This document shows positions 27,856-38,437 of a stretch of 64,000 nt of DNA, piece by piece. The stretch spans positions 3,286,001 to 3,350,000 of the forward strand of contig NZ_CP019038.1 of NCBI RefSeq assembly GCF_001941825.1. The letters are read 5' to 3'. Source of the stretch: Massilia putida (GTDB taxonomy: Bacteria > Pseudomonadota > Gammaproteobacteria > Burkholderiales > Burkholderiaceae_D). Each line of letters opens with the position of its first letter. Within the stretch, counting starts at the first letter, position 1. Below the pieces are notes generated by a model. That model was not told the DNA's origin and did not search any database. It saw nothing but the letters and a program-made list of their open reading frames with translations. A program made the translations under genes and the position numbers.

Positions 27856-30168
27856 TCAACGCTCCGACACGGCGTCCACGACGCACAGCGCCGTCATGTT
27901 GACGATGCGGCGCACGGTGGCCGACGGGGTCAGGATGTGCACCGGACGCGCGCAGCCCAGCAGCACCGGACCGACGGCGACGCCGCTGCCGGCCGCCGTC
28001 TTGAGCACGTTGTAGGCGATGTTCGCCGCTTCGATGTTCGGCATCACGAGCAGGTTGGCGTCGCCCTTGAGCGTCGACTGCGGCATGATCTTGGCGCGCA
28101 GCTTCGAGTCCAGCGCGGTGTCGCCGTGCATCTCCCCGTCGACTTCCAGCTCCGGCGCCTTCTGCTGCACCAGCGCCAGCGCGGCGCGCATCTTTTTAGC
28201 CGATTCGCTGTTCGACGTGCCGAAGTTGGAGTGCGACAGCAGCGCCACGCGCGGCGTGATGCCCAGGCGCTCCAGTTCCTCGGCCGCCATGAGCGTGATC
28301 TCGGCCAGCTCTTCCGCGGTCGGGTTCTCGTTCACGTGGGTGTCGACCATCGCGATCTGGCGTTCCTGCGTGATGATGAAGTTCAGCGCGGCATACACAT
28401 TGCTGCCGGCGCGCTTGCCCAGCACCTGGTCGATGTATTGCAGGTGGACTTCGGTCGTGCCGTAGGTGCCGCAGATCATGCCGTCGGCGTCGCCCTTGTG
28501 GATCATCATCGCGCCGATCAGCGTGTGGCGGCGGCGCATCGCCAGTCGGGCGAGGTCTTCCGTGACGCCCTTGCGCATCACCATCCGGTGGTAGGTCTGC
28601 CAGTAGTCGCGGTAGCGCTCGTCGAAATCCGGGTTGATGACGTCGAAGTGCTGGCCCTGCTTGAGGCGCAGGCCGAACTTCTCGATCCGCTTTTCCAGCA
28701 CGGCCGGACGGCCGACGAGGATCGGACGGGCCAGGTTCTCGTCGACGACGGCCTGCACCGCGCGCAGCACGCGCTCTTCCTCGCCCTCGGCGTAGACGAT
28801 GCGCTTCAGTTCGGCCGGCGCGCTCTTGGCGATCTGGAACAGCGGCTTCATGAAGCTGCCGCTGCGGTAGACGAATTGCTGCAGGCTCTCGGCGTATGCG
28901 GCCAGGTCGGTGATCGGACGGGTGGCGACGCCGCCTTCCATCGCGGCCTTGGCCACGGCCGGCGCGATGTGCGTCAGCAGGCGCGGATCGAACGGCATCG
29001 GGATCAGGTATTCCGGACCGAACGACAGGTTCGAGATGCCGTAGGCCGATGCCACGATGTCCGACTGCTCGGCGTGCGCGAGGTCGGCGATGGCGTGCAC
29101 GACGGCGATTTCCATCTCGCGCGTGATCGTCGTCGCGCCGCAGTCCAGGGCGCCGCGGAACATGTACGGGAAGCACAGCACGTTGTTGACCTGGTTCGGG
29201 TAATCCGAACGGCCGGTGGCGATGATCACGTCGTTGCGGACGGCCTTCGCGTCTTCCGGCAGGATTTCCGGATTCGGGTTCGCGAGCGCCAGGATCAGCG
29301 GGTTCGGCGCCATCTTGGCGACCATCTCGGGCTTGAGCACGCCGCCGGCGGACAGGCCGAGGAAGATGTCGGCGTCGGGGATGATCTCGGCCAGCGAACG
29401 GTACGGGGTGTCCTGGGCGAAGCGTTCCTTGTCCGGGTCCATCAGCTCGGTGCGGCCTTTATAGACGACGCCGGCGAGGTCGGTCACGTAAATATTCTCG
29501 ATCGGGAAGCCGAGGTCGACGGCCAGGTCGAGGCAGGCCAACGCCGCCGCGCCCGCGCCGGACACGACCATCTTGCACTTCTTGAGATCCTTGCCGACGA
29601 CTTTCAGGCCGTTCAGGATGGCGGCGCCGACGATGATCGCGGTGCCGTGCTGGTCGTCGTGGAAGACGGGGATCTTCATGCGCTCGCGCAGCTTGCGCTC
29701 GATGTAGAAGCACTCGGGCGCCTTGATGTCCTCGAGGTTCACGCCGCCGAACGTCGGCTCCAGCGCGGCGATCACGTCGATCAGCTTGTCCGGATCGTTT
29801 TCGTTGATCTCGATGTCGAACACGTCGATGCCGGCGAACTTCTTGAACAGCACGCCCTTGCCTTCCATGACGGGCTTGCTGGCCAGCGGGCCGATATTGC
29901 CGAGGCCAAGCACGGCGGTGCCGTTCGAGATCACCGCGACCAGGTTGCCGCGCGCCGTGTATTTATAGGCGGTGGTGGGGTCCTTGACGATTTCTTCGCA
30001 GGGCGCGGCCACGCCCGGCGAGTACGCCAGGGCCAGGTCGCGCTGGTTCAACACGGATTTGGTCGGGGTGACGGCGATCTTGCCGGGAGTGGGAAACTGG
30101 TGGTACTCGAGCGCGGCAGCCCGCAGTTGTTGACGTAATTCTTCTTTTTTATCGATTGACGAATCCAT
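27856..30168 (-). CDS. maeB: NADP-dependent malic enzyme with phosphotransacetylase-like C-terminal domain
   Basis: 770 residues, the normal length for MaeB. The N-terminal malic-enzyme part (about 1-430) has YSPGVAAPC, the [11 protein letters not shown] region and the NAD(P)-binding [14 protein letters not shown]. The C-terminal part (about 440-770) is the phosphate-acetyltransferase-like regulatory domain ([28 protein letters not shown]). It decarboxylates malate to pyruvate, giving NADPH; the C-terminal domain usually mediates allosteric control by acetyl-CoA. Monocistronic. Confidence 0.95.
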   Translation of the reverse strand: MDSSIDKKEELRQQLRAAALEYHQFPTPGKIAVTPTKSVLNQRDLALAYSPGVAAPCEEIVKDPTTAYKYTARGNLVAVISNGTAVLGLGNIGPLASKPVMEGKGVLFKKFAGIDVFDIEINENDPDKLIDVIAALEPTFGGVNLEDIKAPECFYIERKLRERMKIPVFHDDQHGTAIIVGAAILNGLKVVGKDLKKCKMVVSGAGAAALACLDLAVDLGFPIENIYVTDLAGVVYKGRTELMDPDKERFAQDTPYRSLAEIIPDADIFLGLSAGGVLKPEMVAKMAPNPLILALANPNPEILPEDAKAVRNDVIIATGRSDYPNQVNNVLCFPYMFRGALDCGATTITREMEIAVVHAIADLAHAEQSDIVASAYGISNLSFGPEYLIPMPFDPRLLTHIAPAVAKAAMEGGVATRPITDLAAYAESLQQFVYRSGSFMKPLFQIAKSAPAELKRIVYAEGEEERVLRAVQAVVDENLARPILVGRPAVLEKRIEKFGLRLKQGQHFDVINPDFDERYRDYWQTYHRMVMRKGVTEDLARLAMRRRHTLIGAMMIHKGDADGMICGTYGTTEVHLQYIDQVLGKRAGSNVYAALNFIITQERQIAMVDTHVNENPTAEELAEITLMAAEELERLGITPRVALLSHSNFGTSNSESAKKMRAALALVQQKAPELEVDGEMHGDTALDSKLRAKIMPQSTLKGDANLLVMPNIEAANIAYNVLKTAAGSGVAVGPVLLGCARPVHILTPSATVRRIVNMTALCVVDAVSER

Positions 30169-30331
30169 GCTCTGCTGCCTTTTTGAACTGACGGGGGGTC
30201 TCCGATTTTAGCAGAGTGTCACCGTCCCTCGTCTACGTATTTCTTGGTATCGACAGCAGCGACCAAGGGCGGGTAGCATGGCAACCCGCCCCATCGCCTG
30301 TGTCGGGCGGGCGCTTTCGGGAAGTCACGGG

Positions 30332-30439
30332 ATGCCGCCGGCCATCGGCTATCAATCGGAAGCCGCGTTCAAGCGCGTGTTCAAGCGCCATTACGGAATC
30401 GGGCCCGGCGGCTACCGGCGCACGGTCGTCCCGGATTAG
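30332..30439 (+). pseudogene. AraC-family regulator, C-terminal remnant
   Basis: 36 codons reading IGYQSEAAFKRVFKRHYGIGP then GGYRR, which is the second helix-turn-helix and signature end of an AraC-type activator. Nothing upstream in this frame resembles the rest of the protein. It ends at a TAG 9 bases before thiL. It is a decayed fragment of a regulator that once stood in front of thiL. Confidence 0.75.
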
Positions 30440-30448
30440 AATCGCGGC

Positions 30449-31423
30449 ATGCTTTCCGAATTCGATCTCATCAAACGCTACTTCCAGCGCGACCGCGCGC
30501 CCGGCCCAAATACCGTCCTCGGCGTCGGCGACGACTGCGCCCTGCTCGCGCCCACGCCCGGCAAGCTGCTGGCCATTTCGTCCGACATGCTCGTCGAGGA
30601 CCGCCATTTCTTCGCCGGCGCCGACCCGTTCCTGCTGGCCCACAAATGCCTGGCCGTGAACCTTTCCGACCTGGCCGCGATGGGTGCCAGGCCGCTCGGT
30701 TTCACCTTGGCGCTGGCGCTGCCGGCCGCCGAACCGGACTGGCTCGATGCCTTCTCGCGCGGCCTGTTCGCGCTGGCCGACGCCCACGGCTGCGAGCTGG
30801 TGGGCGGCGACACGACCAAGGGCCCGCTGAACATCTGCATCACGATCTTCGGCGAGACGGCGCCCGGCCAGGCGCTGCGCCGCGACGCCGCGCGCGCCGG
30901 CGACGACATCTGGATCTCCGGCACGCTGGGCGACGCGCGCCTGTGGCTGGCGGCGCGGCGCAGCGAGGTCGCGCTGGACGCGGCCGACCATGCGGCCGCC
31001 GCCGAGCGCATGCACGCACCGGCGCCGCGCGTGGCGCTCGGGTGCCTGCTGGCGGAAGGCGGCCTGGCGCACGCCGCGCTCGACATCTCGGACGGCCTCG
31101 TGGGCGACCTGCGCCACATTCTCGCCGCGTCGCGCGTGGGCGCCGTGCTGGACGTCGATGCGCTGCCGGCCGGGCCGGCGCTGCAACGCCAGCCGCGCGC
31201 GCTGCGCCGCCGTTTCGCCGCGGCGGGCGGCGACGATTACGAACTTTGCTTCACGGCGCCGGTGGAACAGCGCGAGGCGATTCTTGCGGCCGGGGCGGCG
31301 AGCGGCACGGCCGTGACACGGGTCGGCTCGATCACGGCGGAGCCGGGGTTGAAGCTGGTCGATGCGGACGGCGCCGCGCTCGATCTGCAGCTGGCCGGCT
31401 GGGACCATTTCAGCCCCGGCTAA
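30449..31423 (+). CDS. thiL: Thiamine-monophosphate kinase
   Basis: 324 residues. ThiL/PurM-type ATP-binding fold: GVGDDCALL near residue 26, ISSDMLVEDRHF, VGGDTTKG, and ALDISDGLVGDL. It phosphorylates thiamine monophosphate to thiamine diphosphate, the last step of vitamin B1 coenzyme synthesis. In many betaproteobacteria thiL is followed by pgpA and pncC; here the downstream neighbour is a convergent signalling operon and pncC lies 5.6 kb away. Confidence 0.94.
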   Translation: MLSEFDLIKRYFQRDRAPGPNTVLGVGDDCALLAPTPGKLLAISSDMLVEDRHFFAGADPFLLAHKCLAVNLSDLAAMGARPLGFTLALALPAAEPDWLDAFSRGLFALADAHGCELVGGDTTKGPLNICITIFGETAPGQALRRDAARAGDDIWISGTLGDARLWLAARRSEVALDAADHAAAAERMHAPAPRVALGCLLAEGGLAHAALDISDGLVGDLRHILAASRVGAVLDVDALPAGPALQRQPRALRRRFAAAGGDDYELCFTAPVEQREAILAAGAASGTAVTRVGSITAEPGLKLVDADGAALDLQLAGWDHFSPG

Positions 31424-31523
31424 CCGCCGCACGGTATGCCGAAACCGTGCGCGGCGCGCATGCCGCGGTTGAACGCGTGGACGGCCGGGCCGTCGACCCT
31501 GCCCGCAACGCCGGGTATTCGCG
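31424..31523. repeat. Intergenic segment resembling part of 41237-41460
   Basis: Between the convergent thiL and signalling genes. Two blocks, GGTTGAACGCGTGG (about 31468-31480) and CCTGCCCGCAACGC (about 31498-31511), recur in the same order in the gap after the M16 peptidase (about 41338-41350 and 41396-41409). It is probably a diverged dispersed repeat. Confidence 0.45.
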
Positions 31524-34103
31524 TCACGCCGCCTCTTCATCTCCCCGCGGCGTCCTGCGGTCGTCATACGGCCCGTGCGTGAGCCAGTACTGGCGGAACG
31601 CGAGGCGCACGTTGTCGCGCAATTCGGTGTCGTTCCACGGCTTCGTGTAGAAGCGGTAGATGGCCCCGCGGTTGATCGAATCGAGCACCGTCTCCACGCC
31701 CGTGTAGCCGGACAGGATGATGCGCATCGTGTCCGGATACATCTCCTTGACCTTGCTGAGGAACTCGGTGCCGCTCATTCCCGGCATGCGCTGGTCGCAC
31801 AGGATCACCTGCACGTGGTACAGCGCCAGCAGCTCGAAGCCCTCGGCCGGCGACGCGGCCGTCAGCACCCGGTAGTTGTCGCGCCTGAACAGGCGGTGCA
31901 GCACGGTCAGCACGTTGACGTCGTCGTCGACCACGAGCAGCGTCTGGACGTTGCGGTCGTCCTCCGCCGGGCGCGTGGGCTGGGCACGGTTTTCCAGGAT
32001 CAGCCGGGCCAGTTCGGCGGGCGCGAGCGCGCGCGCGAAATGAAAACCCTGGATCTCGTCGCAGCGGTGGCGGCGCAGCAGCACCATCTGGGCGCGCGAT
32101 TCCACGCCTTCCGCGATCACCTGCATGTGCAGGCTGTGCGCCATGCTGATGATGGCCAGCGCGATCGCGGCGTCGTCCGGGTTCGTCGTGATGTCGCGCA
32201 CGAACGCGATGTCGATCTTGAGCTTGTCGATCGGGAAGCGCTTCAGGTAAGCGAGGCTCGAATAGCCGGTGCCGAAATCGTCGATGGCGATGCGGATGCC
32301 CATCGCCTTCAAACGCTCCAGCACCTGCACCGTGTGCTCGAAGTTCGACATCAGCGCGCTCTCGGTCAGTTCCAGTTCGAGCAGGCTCGGATCGACGCGA
32401 TGCGCTTCCAGCGCGGCGCGGATGTCGCCTTCCAGGTCGCCCTCGACGAACTGGCGGCTCGACACGTTCACGGCCACGCGCACGTCGCGCACCCCGTCGA
32501 GCGTCCACGCGGCGATCTGGCGGCAGGCCTCGCCGATGATCCACGCGCCCACGCGCACGACCATGCCCGTGTCTTCCATGATGGGCACGAATTCGGCCGG
32601 ATACACGAGGCCGAAACCGGGACGGCGCCAGCGCAGCAGCGCCTCCACGCCGCTCACGCGGCCCGTGTTCAGGTCCAGCTTGGGCTGGTAGTGCAGCTCG
32701 AACTGGTTGTCGTCGATGGCGCCGCGCAGCGCCATTTCGAGGTCCAGGCGCGCCAGCACCTGCACGTTCATCCCGGCCGTGAAGAAGCGGTAGCCGTCGC
32801 GCCCGGCCTCCTTGGCGCGCACCATCGCCACGTCGGCGTATTTGACGAGCGTGCCGGGGTCGGTGGCGTCGTCGGGATACATCGAGATGCCGATGCTGGC
32901 CGTCATCACGGCCTGCTGGCCGTTCAGGTCGAACGGCGCGCGCAACGCCTCGCGCACCTCGTTGGCGACATTCACCGCCTCGTCCTCGGTCTGCTCGCGC
33001 GTCATCGTGAGGATCAACGCGAACTCGTCGCCGCCCAGCCTCCCGATGGTGTCGCGCAGGCGCACGGAGCGCACCAGTCTCGTGCTGAACTGGCGCAGCA
33101 GTTCGTCGCCCAGCGCCGGGCCGAGCGAATCGTTGACGATCTTGAAGCGGTCGAGGGTGATGAACAGGACGGCGATGCGCCAGTTCTTGTCCTGCGCGAG
33201 TTCGATGGCGTCGCGCAGCGTGTGGAAGAACAGGCTGCGGTTCGGCAGGCCCGTCAGGCTGTCGTAGTTCGACATGTGCTTCAGGCGCTGCGCGGCCTGC
33301 AGGCGTTCGCTGATGTCGCGCGCGACGGCGATCAGGATGCGGGTCTGGTCCAGCGACTGCAGCTGCCAGCTGATCTCGACGGGCACGGAGCCCTGCCCGT
33401 CCGAGCGCAGCAGCTCGGTCTCGACGATGTCGTGCTCGCGCGACGTCGACGCCGGATCGGCGTAGCGTTCGAGCTGCACGCGTTGCGCGAGGCCCAGCGC
33501 GACCGGGTCGATGCGAAGCAGCGCCTCGCGCGAAAAACCCAGCATGCGGCAGGCGCCGTCGCTGACGTCGACCATCGCCATCGTGTGCGCGTCGACGAGG
33601 AAGATGGCATCCGACGTCGCATCCATCGCGCCGCGGAAGCGCTGCAGTTCGGCCGTGCGCTCGCGCACCTTGCGCTCCATGCGCACGCCGTAGTCGCGCG
33701 ACTCCTTGTGGAACAGCCGCACTTCGAGCAGGTTGCGGATGCGCGTCAGGACTTCGACCGTGTCGAACGGCTTGCCGATGAAGTCGCGCGCGCCCGCTTC
33801 CAGCGCGGCCAGCTTCTTGTCCGGCTCCGCCGTCACCACGAGCACCGGCAGCCAGGATTCGCGCTCCATCGGTTTCAGCGCTTCCATCACCTGGAAGCCG
33901 TCCATGTGCGGCATCTGCAGGTCGAGGATGATCAGGTCGTAGCGGTGCTGCAGGTGCAGCGCGGCGACCTGGCGCGGATCCGTGGTGCTGGCGACGTTCT
34001 CGTAGCCGCTCGTCTTGAGCAGGAACTCGAGCAACTGCACGTTCACCGGTTCGTCGTCGACGACGAGGATGTGCGCGCGGCGAATGTCGTTGGGCGAAAT
34101 CAT
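31524..34103 (-). CDS. Cyclic-di-GMP signalling protein REC-PAS-GGDEF-EAL-REC
   Basis: 859 residues. First receiver at 10-130 (D61 in IILDLQMPHMDG), PAS about 155-270, GGDEF with intact GGDEF (357-361) and an RLRD inhibition site (348-351) five residues before it, EAL with EALLRW (487-489) and DDFGTGYSSL, then a second receiver at about 725-840 (VILCDQRMPGMSG). Both making and degrading cyclic-di-GMP look possible. Receivers at both ends are unusual. It starts 10 bp after the upstream hybrid kinase, which is its likely phosphodonor. Confidence 0.92.
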   Translation of the reverse strand: MISPNDIRRAHILVVDDEPVNVQLLEFLLKTSGYENVASTTDPRQVAALHLQHRYDLIILDLQMPHMDGFQVMEALKPMERESWLPVLVVTAEPDKKLAALEAGARDFIGKPFDTVEVLTRIRNLLEVRLFHKESRDYGVRMERKVRERTAELQRFRGAMDATSDAIFLVDAHTMAMVDVSDGACRMLGFSREALLRIDPVALGLAQRVQLERYADPASTSREHDIVETELLRSDGQGSVPVEISWQLQSLDQTRILIAVARDISERLQAAQRLKHMSNYDSLTGLPNRSLFFHTLRDAIELAQDKNWRIAVLFITLDRFKIVNDSLGPALGDELLRQFSTRLVRSVRLRDTIGRLGGDEFALILTMTREQTEDEAVNVANEVREALRAPFDLNGQQAVMTASIGISMYPDDATDPGTLVKYADVAMVRAKEAGRDGYRFFTAGMNVQVLARLDLEMALRGAIDDNQFELHYQPKLDLNTGRVSGVEALLRWRRPGFGLVYPAEFVPIMEDTGMVVRVGAWIIGEACRQIAAWTLDGVRDVRVAVNVSSRQFVEGDLEGDIRAALEAHRVDPSLLELELTESALMSNFEHTVQVLERLKAMGIRIAIDDFGTGYSSLAYLKRFPIDKLKIDIAFVRDITTNPDDAAIALAIISMAHSLHMQVIAEGVESRAQMVLLRRHRCDEIQGFHFARALAPAELARLILENRAQPTRPAEDDRNVQTLLVVDDDVNVLTVLHRLFRRDNYRVLTAASPAEGFELLALYHVQVILCDQRMPGMSGTEFLSKVKEMYPDTMRIILSGYTGVETVLDSINRGAIYRFYTKPWNDTELRDNVRLAFRQYWLTHGPYDDRRTPRGDEEAA

Positions 34104-34113
34104 GGCGTGGTCC

Positions 34114-36122
<2,009 letters not shown>

Positions 36123-36129
<7 letters not shown>

Positions 36130-36677
36130 GCCGCCAGTGCCAGCAGGCGCGCACTGATGCGCAGCTGCGCGGCCATCGCTTCGAGGCGGTCGATGCGCAG
36201 CCGCAGGCGCTCGCCGTCCGCCATCAGCCCGACCACGCAGCCGTGTCCGGGCGCGCCGTCGCAAACCGTCAGGACGGGCTGGCTGCGCACGGCGTCCAGC
36301 AGCCGGCCGCGCGCGGGCGCGGCGCTCACGAACAGGACGTGCAGGCCGCGCGGCATGGCGCGCGGATCGAGGCGGGAATCGATGCGGACGACGGCCAGCG
36401 GCCGGCCGTGCACGAGGCGCCCGTCCATGAACCGCCCGGCCTCGTCGGCCAGCGCGTCGTCGCCGGCGACGCCGATCAGCAAGGGACCATCCGCGCGCGC
36501 GAACGCGGCATCCGGCCAGTCGACGAACGTGGCGACACGATAGATATAGGCCGCCTTGAGCTTGCGCTCAGGGGTGGCAACGGGGCTGGTCCGGGCATGG
36601 ACGGCACCCGCTACGATCAGCAGGCACAACACCGCCCGACGGGCGCCGCGCGCGGCTGCAAAGGACGACGCCATCAT
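36123..36677 (-). CDS. YfiR-family periplasmic regulator (DUF4154)
   Basis: 184 residues with an N-terminal signal peptide (AVLCLLIVAGAVHA). The YfiR core KLKAAYIYRVATFVDWPDAAF and the later GHGCVVGLMADGERLRLRI are visible. YfiR proteins sit in the periplasm and hold a membrane cyclic-di-GMP or kinase partner inactive, often responding to redox state. First gene of a three-gene operon with the hybrid kinase and the GGDEF-EAL protein. No YfiB-type lipoprotein is adjacent. Confidence 0.85.
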
Positions 36678-37037
36678 GGTTATGCCGGCCCCGGATAATC
36701 ATGCGCGAAACGGTCGAGCGGCATGCGAGGTCCTGGTTCGGTCAATGAGCAACGGTGCGGGCAGAGCCCGCAAGGCGAGCAGAATAGCAGCCCGGCCGGG
36801 TGTAATGTCGCACGGAACGAACTCGTTCATTAACGATGGTAAATACAATAACATTTGTAAGGACAAGGCAGGCATGGCTTTTCGTTAAGATTCCGACGCC
36901 GCACGCTGGGAAGGCGCGCTAAAATGGATGCGAGCGCGCAGCGGATCCATCCACGCCCGGCACACGGCGGCGCGCCCGCGAAAGATCCTGGAGACCCTGG
37001 CGGCCCGCTGGTCCGCCATTACAAGGAGGAGCGACAC
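36678..37037. other. Divergent promoter region yfiR / pncC
   Basis: About 360 bp between divergent genes. The middle (36815-36870) is AT-rich and probably holds the promoters. AAGGAGGAG at about 37023 is the ribosome-binding site of pncC. No gene, terminator or clear operator was found. Confidence 0.45.
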
Positions 37038-37520
37038 GTGACGAACGACATCATCGACCTGGCCACCCGTGTGGGCCGGGCACTCGAAGCCAAGGGCCTG
37101 CTGCTGGCCACCGCCGAATCCTGCACGGGCGGCGGCGTCTCCCAGGCCATCACGGAAATTCCCGGCTCGACCGGCTGGTTCGAATGCGGCTTCGTGACGT
37201 ATTCGAACGCCTCCAAGACGGAGATGCTGGACGTGCCGGCCGCGTTGATCGCGCAATTCGGTTCCGTCAGCGAGGAAGTCGCGGGCGCGATGGCCGAAGG
37301 CGCGGTCGCGAACAGCAATGCCGACGTGGCGGTCTCCACCACCGGCATCGCCGGCCCCACCGGCGCCGTTCCCGGCAAGCCCGTGGGCACGGTGTGCTTC
37401 GGCTGGTCGAAGGGCGACACGACGTACACCGAACGCCTCGTATTCTCCGGCGACCGCCACGCGGTGCGCGAGCAGACCGTGGCGCACGCGCTGTCCGGCC
37501 TCCTGCGCCTGCTCGAGTAA
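37038..37520 (+). CDS. pncC: CinA-family nicotinamide-nucleotide amidase
   Basis: 160 residues from a GTG at 37038; AAGGAGGAG at ideal spacing fixes this start although the frame is open to 36924. The PncC/CinA-C fold is evident: LLATAESCTGGGVSQAIT with the catalytic Ser-Lys type residues, VTYSNASKTEML, and STTGIAGPTGAVPGKPVGTV. It deamidates nicotinamide mononucleotide to nicotinate mononucleotide in NAD salvage. Stand-alone short form without the CinA N-terminal domain. It is followed 2 bp later by a phosphoesterase gene. Confidence 0.92.
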   Translation: MTNDIIDLATRVGRALEAKGLLLATAESCTGGGVSQAITEIPGSTGWFECGFVTYSNASKTEMLDVPAALIAQFGSVSEEVAGAMAEGAVANSNADVAVSTTGIAGPTGAVPGKPVGTVCFGWSKGDTTYTERLVFSGDRHAVREQTVAHALSGLLRLLE

Positions 37521-37522
37521 GG

Positions 37523-38422
37523 ATGCCCCGCCTGCCGCTGCGTGCCACGGCCGCGCTCACGATGTTCGTCTGCGTGAGCGCGCTTGCCGCGGGCGTCGAC
37601 GAGGGCATCACCGTGTACGCGGCCGGCGACATCGCGCGCTGCGCCTCCCCTGACCCGGCATATTCGGGCGCGGCCGAGACGGCCGCCACCGTCGCCGCCG
37701 GGCTCGCGCAGGACCCGCACGCCGTCGTGCTGGCGCTGGGCGACCTGACCTATCCGCGCGGCGCCATGAAGGAATTCACCGGCTGCTACGCGCCCACGTG
37801 GGGCCGCTTCAAGGACCGCACCTGGCCCGCGCCCGGCAACCACGAGTACTACACGCCGGGCGCCCAACCGTATTTCGCCTACTGGGGCGCACGCGCCGGC
37901 CGCGGCTACTACAGCTTCGACCTGGGCACCTGGCACATCGTCTCCCTGGACAGCAACCTGGCCCCGGCCGCGCACGCGGCCCAGCTGGACTGGCTGCGCG
38001 CCGATCTCGCCGCCCACCCCGCGCGCTGCACGCTCGCGTATTGGCACCATCCGCTGTACAGCTCGGGCGGTCACGGCAGCATCCCCAAGATGCGCGACGC
38101 CTGGAAACTGCTGTACGACGCCGGCGCCGAGCTGGTGCTGTCCGGCCACGACCACGATTACGAACGCTTCGCCCCGCAGGATGCGGACGGCCGGCTCGAT
38201 CCGGCGCGCGGCATTCGCCAGTTCGTGGTCGGCACCGGCGGCGCGTATCCGACGCCATTCCTGCTCACCGTCGCGCACAGCGAGGTCCGCGACAGCAACC
38301 GCACCGGCGTGCTGCGCCTGCAGTTGTACGCGGGCGGCTACGGCTGGGAATTCGTCGAGTCGACGCGGCTCGCTTCCTTCGGGGTCGCGCCGCCCGACCG
38401 GGGCAGCGCCGCCTGTCATTAA
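37523..38422 (+). CDS. Secreted metallophosphoesterase
   Basis: 299 residues from the ATG at 37523, two bases after the pncC stop. Signal peptide (ALTMFVCVSALAAG). Calcineurin-like metal motifs: AAGDIARC, LALGDLTYP, PGNHEYY, AYWHHPLYSS and LSGHDHDYERF. It resembles purple acid phosphatase-like alkaline phosphodiesterases. Probably periplasmic phosphate-ester cleavage; the substrate is unknown. Confidence 0.88.
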   Translation: MPRLPLRATAALTMFVCVSALAAGVDEGITVYAAGDIARCASPDPAYSGAAETAATVAAGLAQDPHAVVLALGDLTYPRGAMKEFTGCYAPTWGRFKDRTWPAPGNHEYYTPGAQPYFAYWGARAGRGYYSFDLGTWHIVSLDSNLAPAAHAAQLDWLRADLAAHPARCTLAYWHHPLYSSGGHGSIPKMRDAWKLLYDAGAELVLSGHDHDYERFAPQDADGRLDPARGIRQFVVGTGGAYPTPFLLTVAHSEVRDSNRTGVLRLQLYAGGYGWEFVESTRLASFGVAPPDRGSAACH

Positions 38423-38437
38423 AAAAACGGAGTCCGC

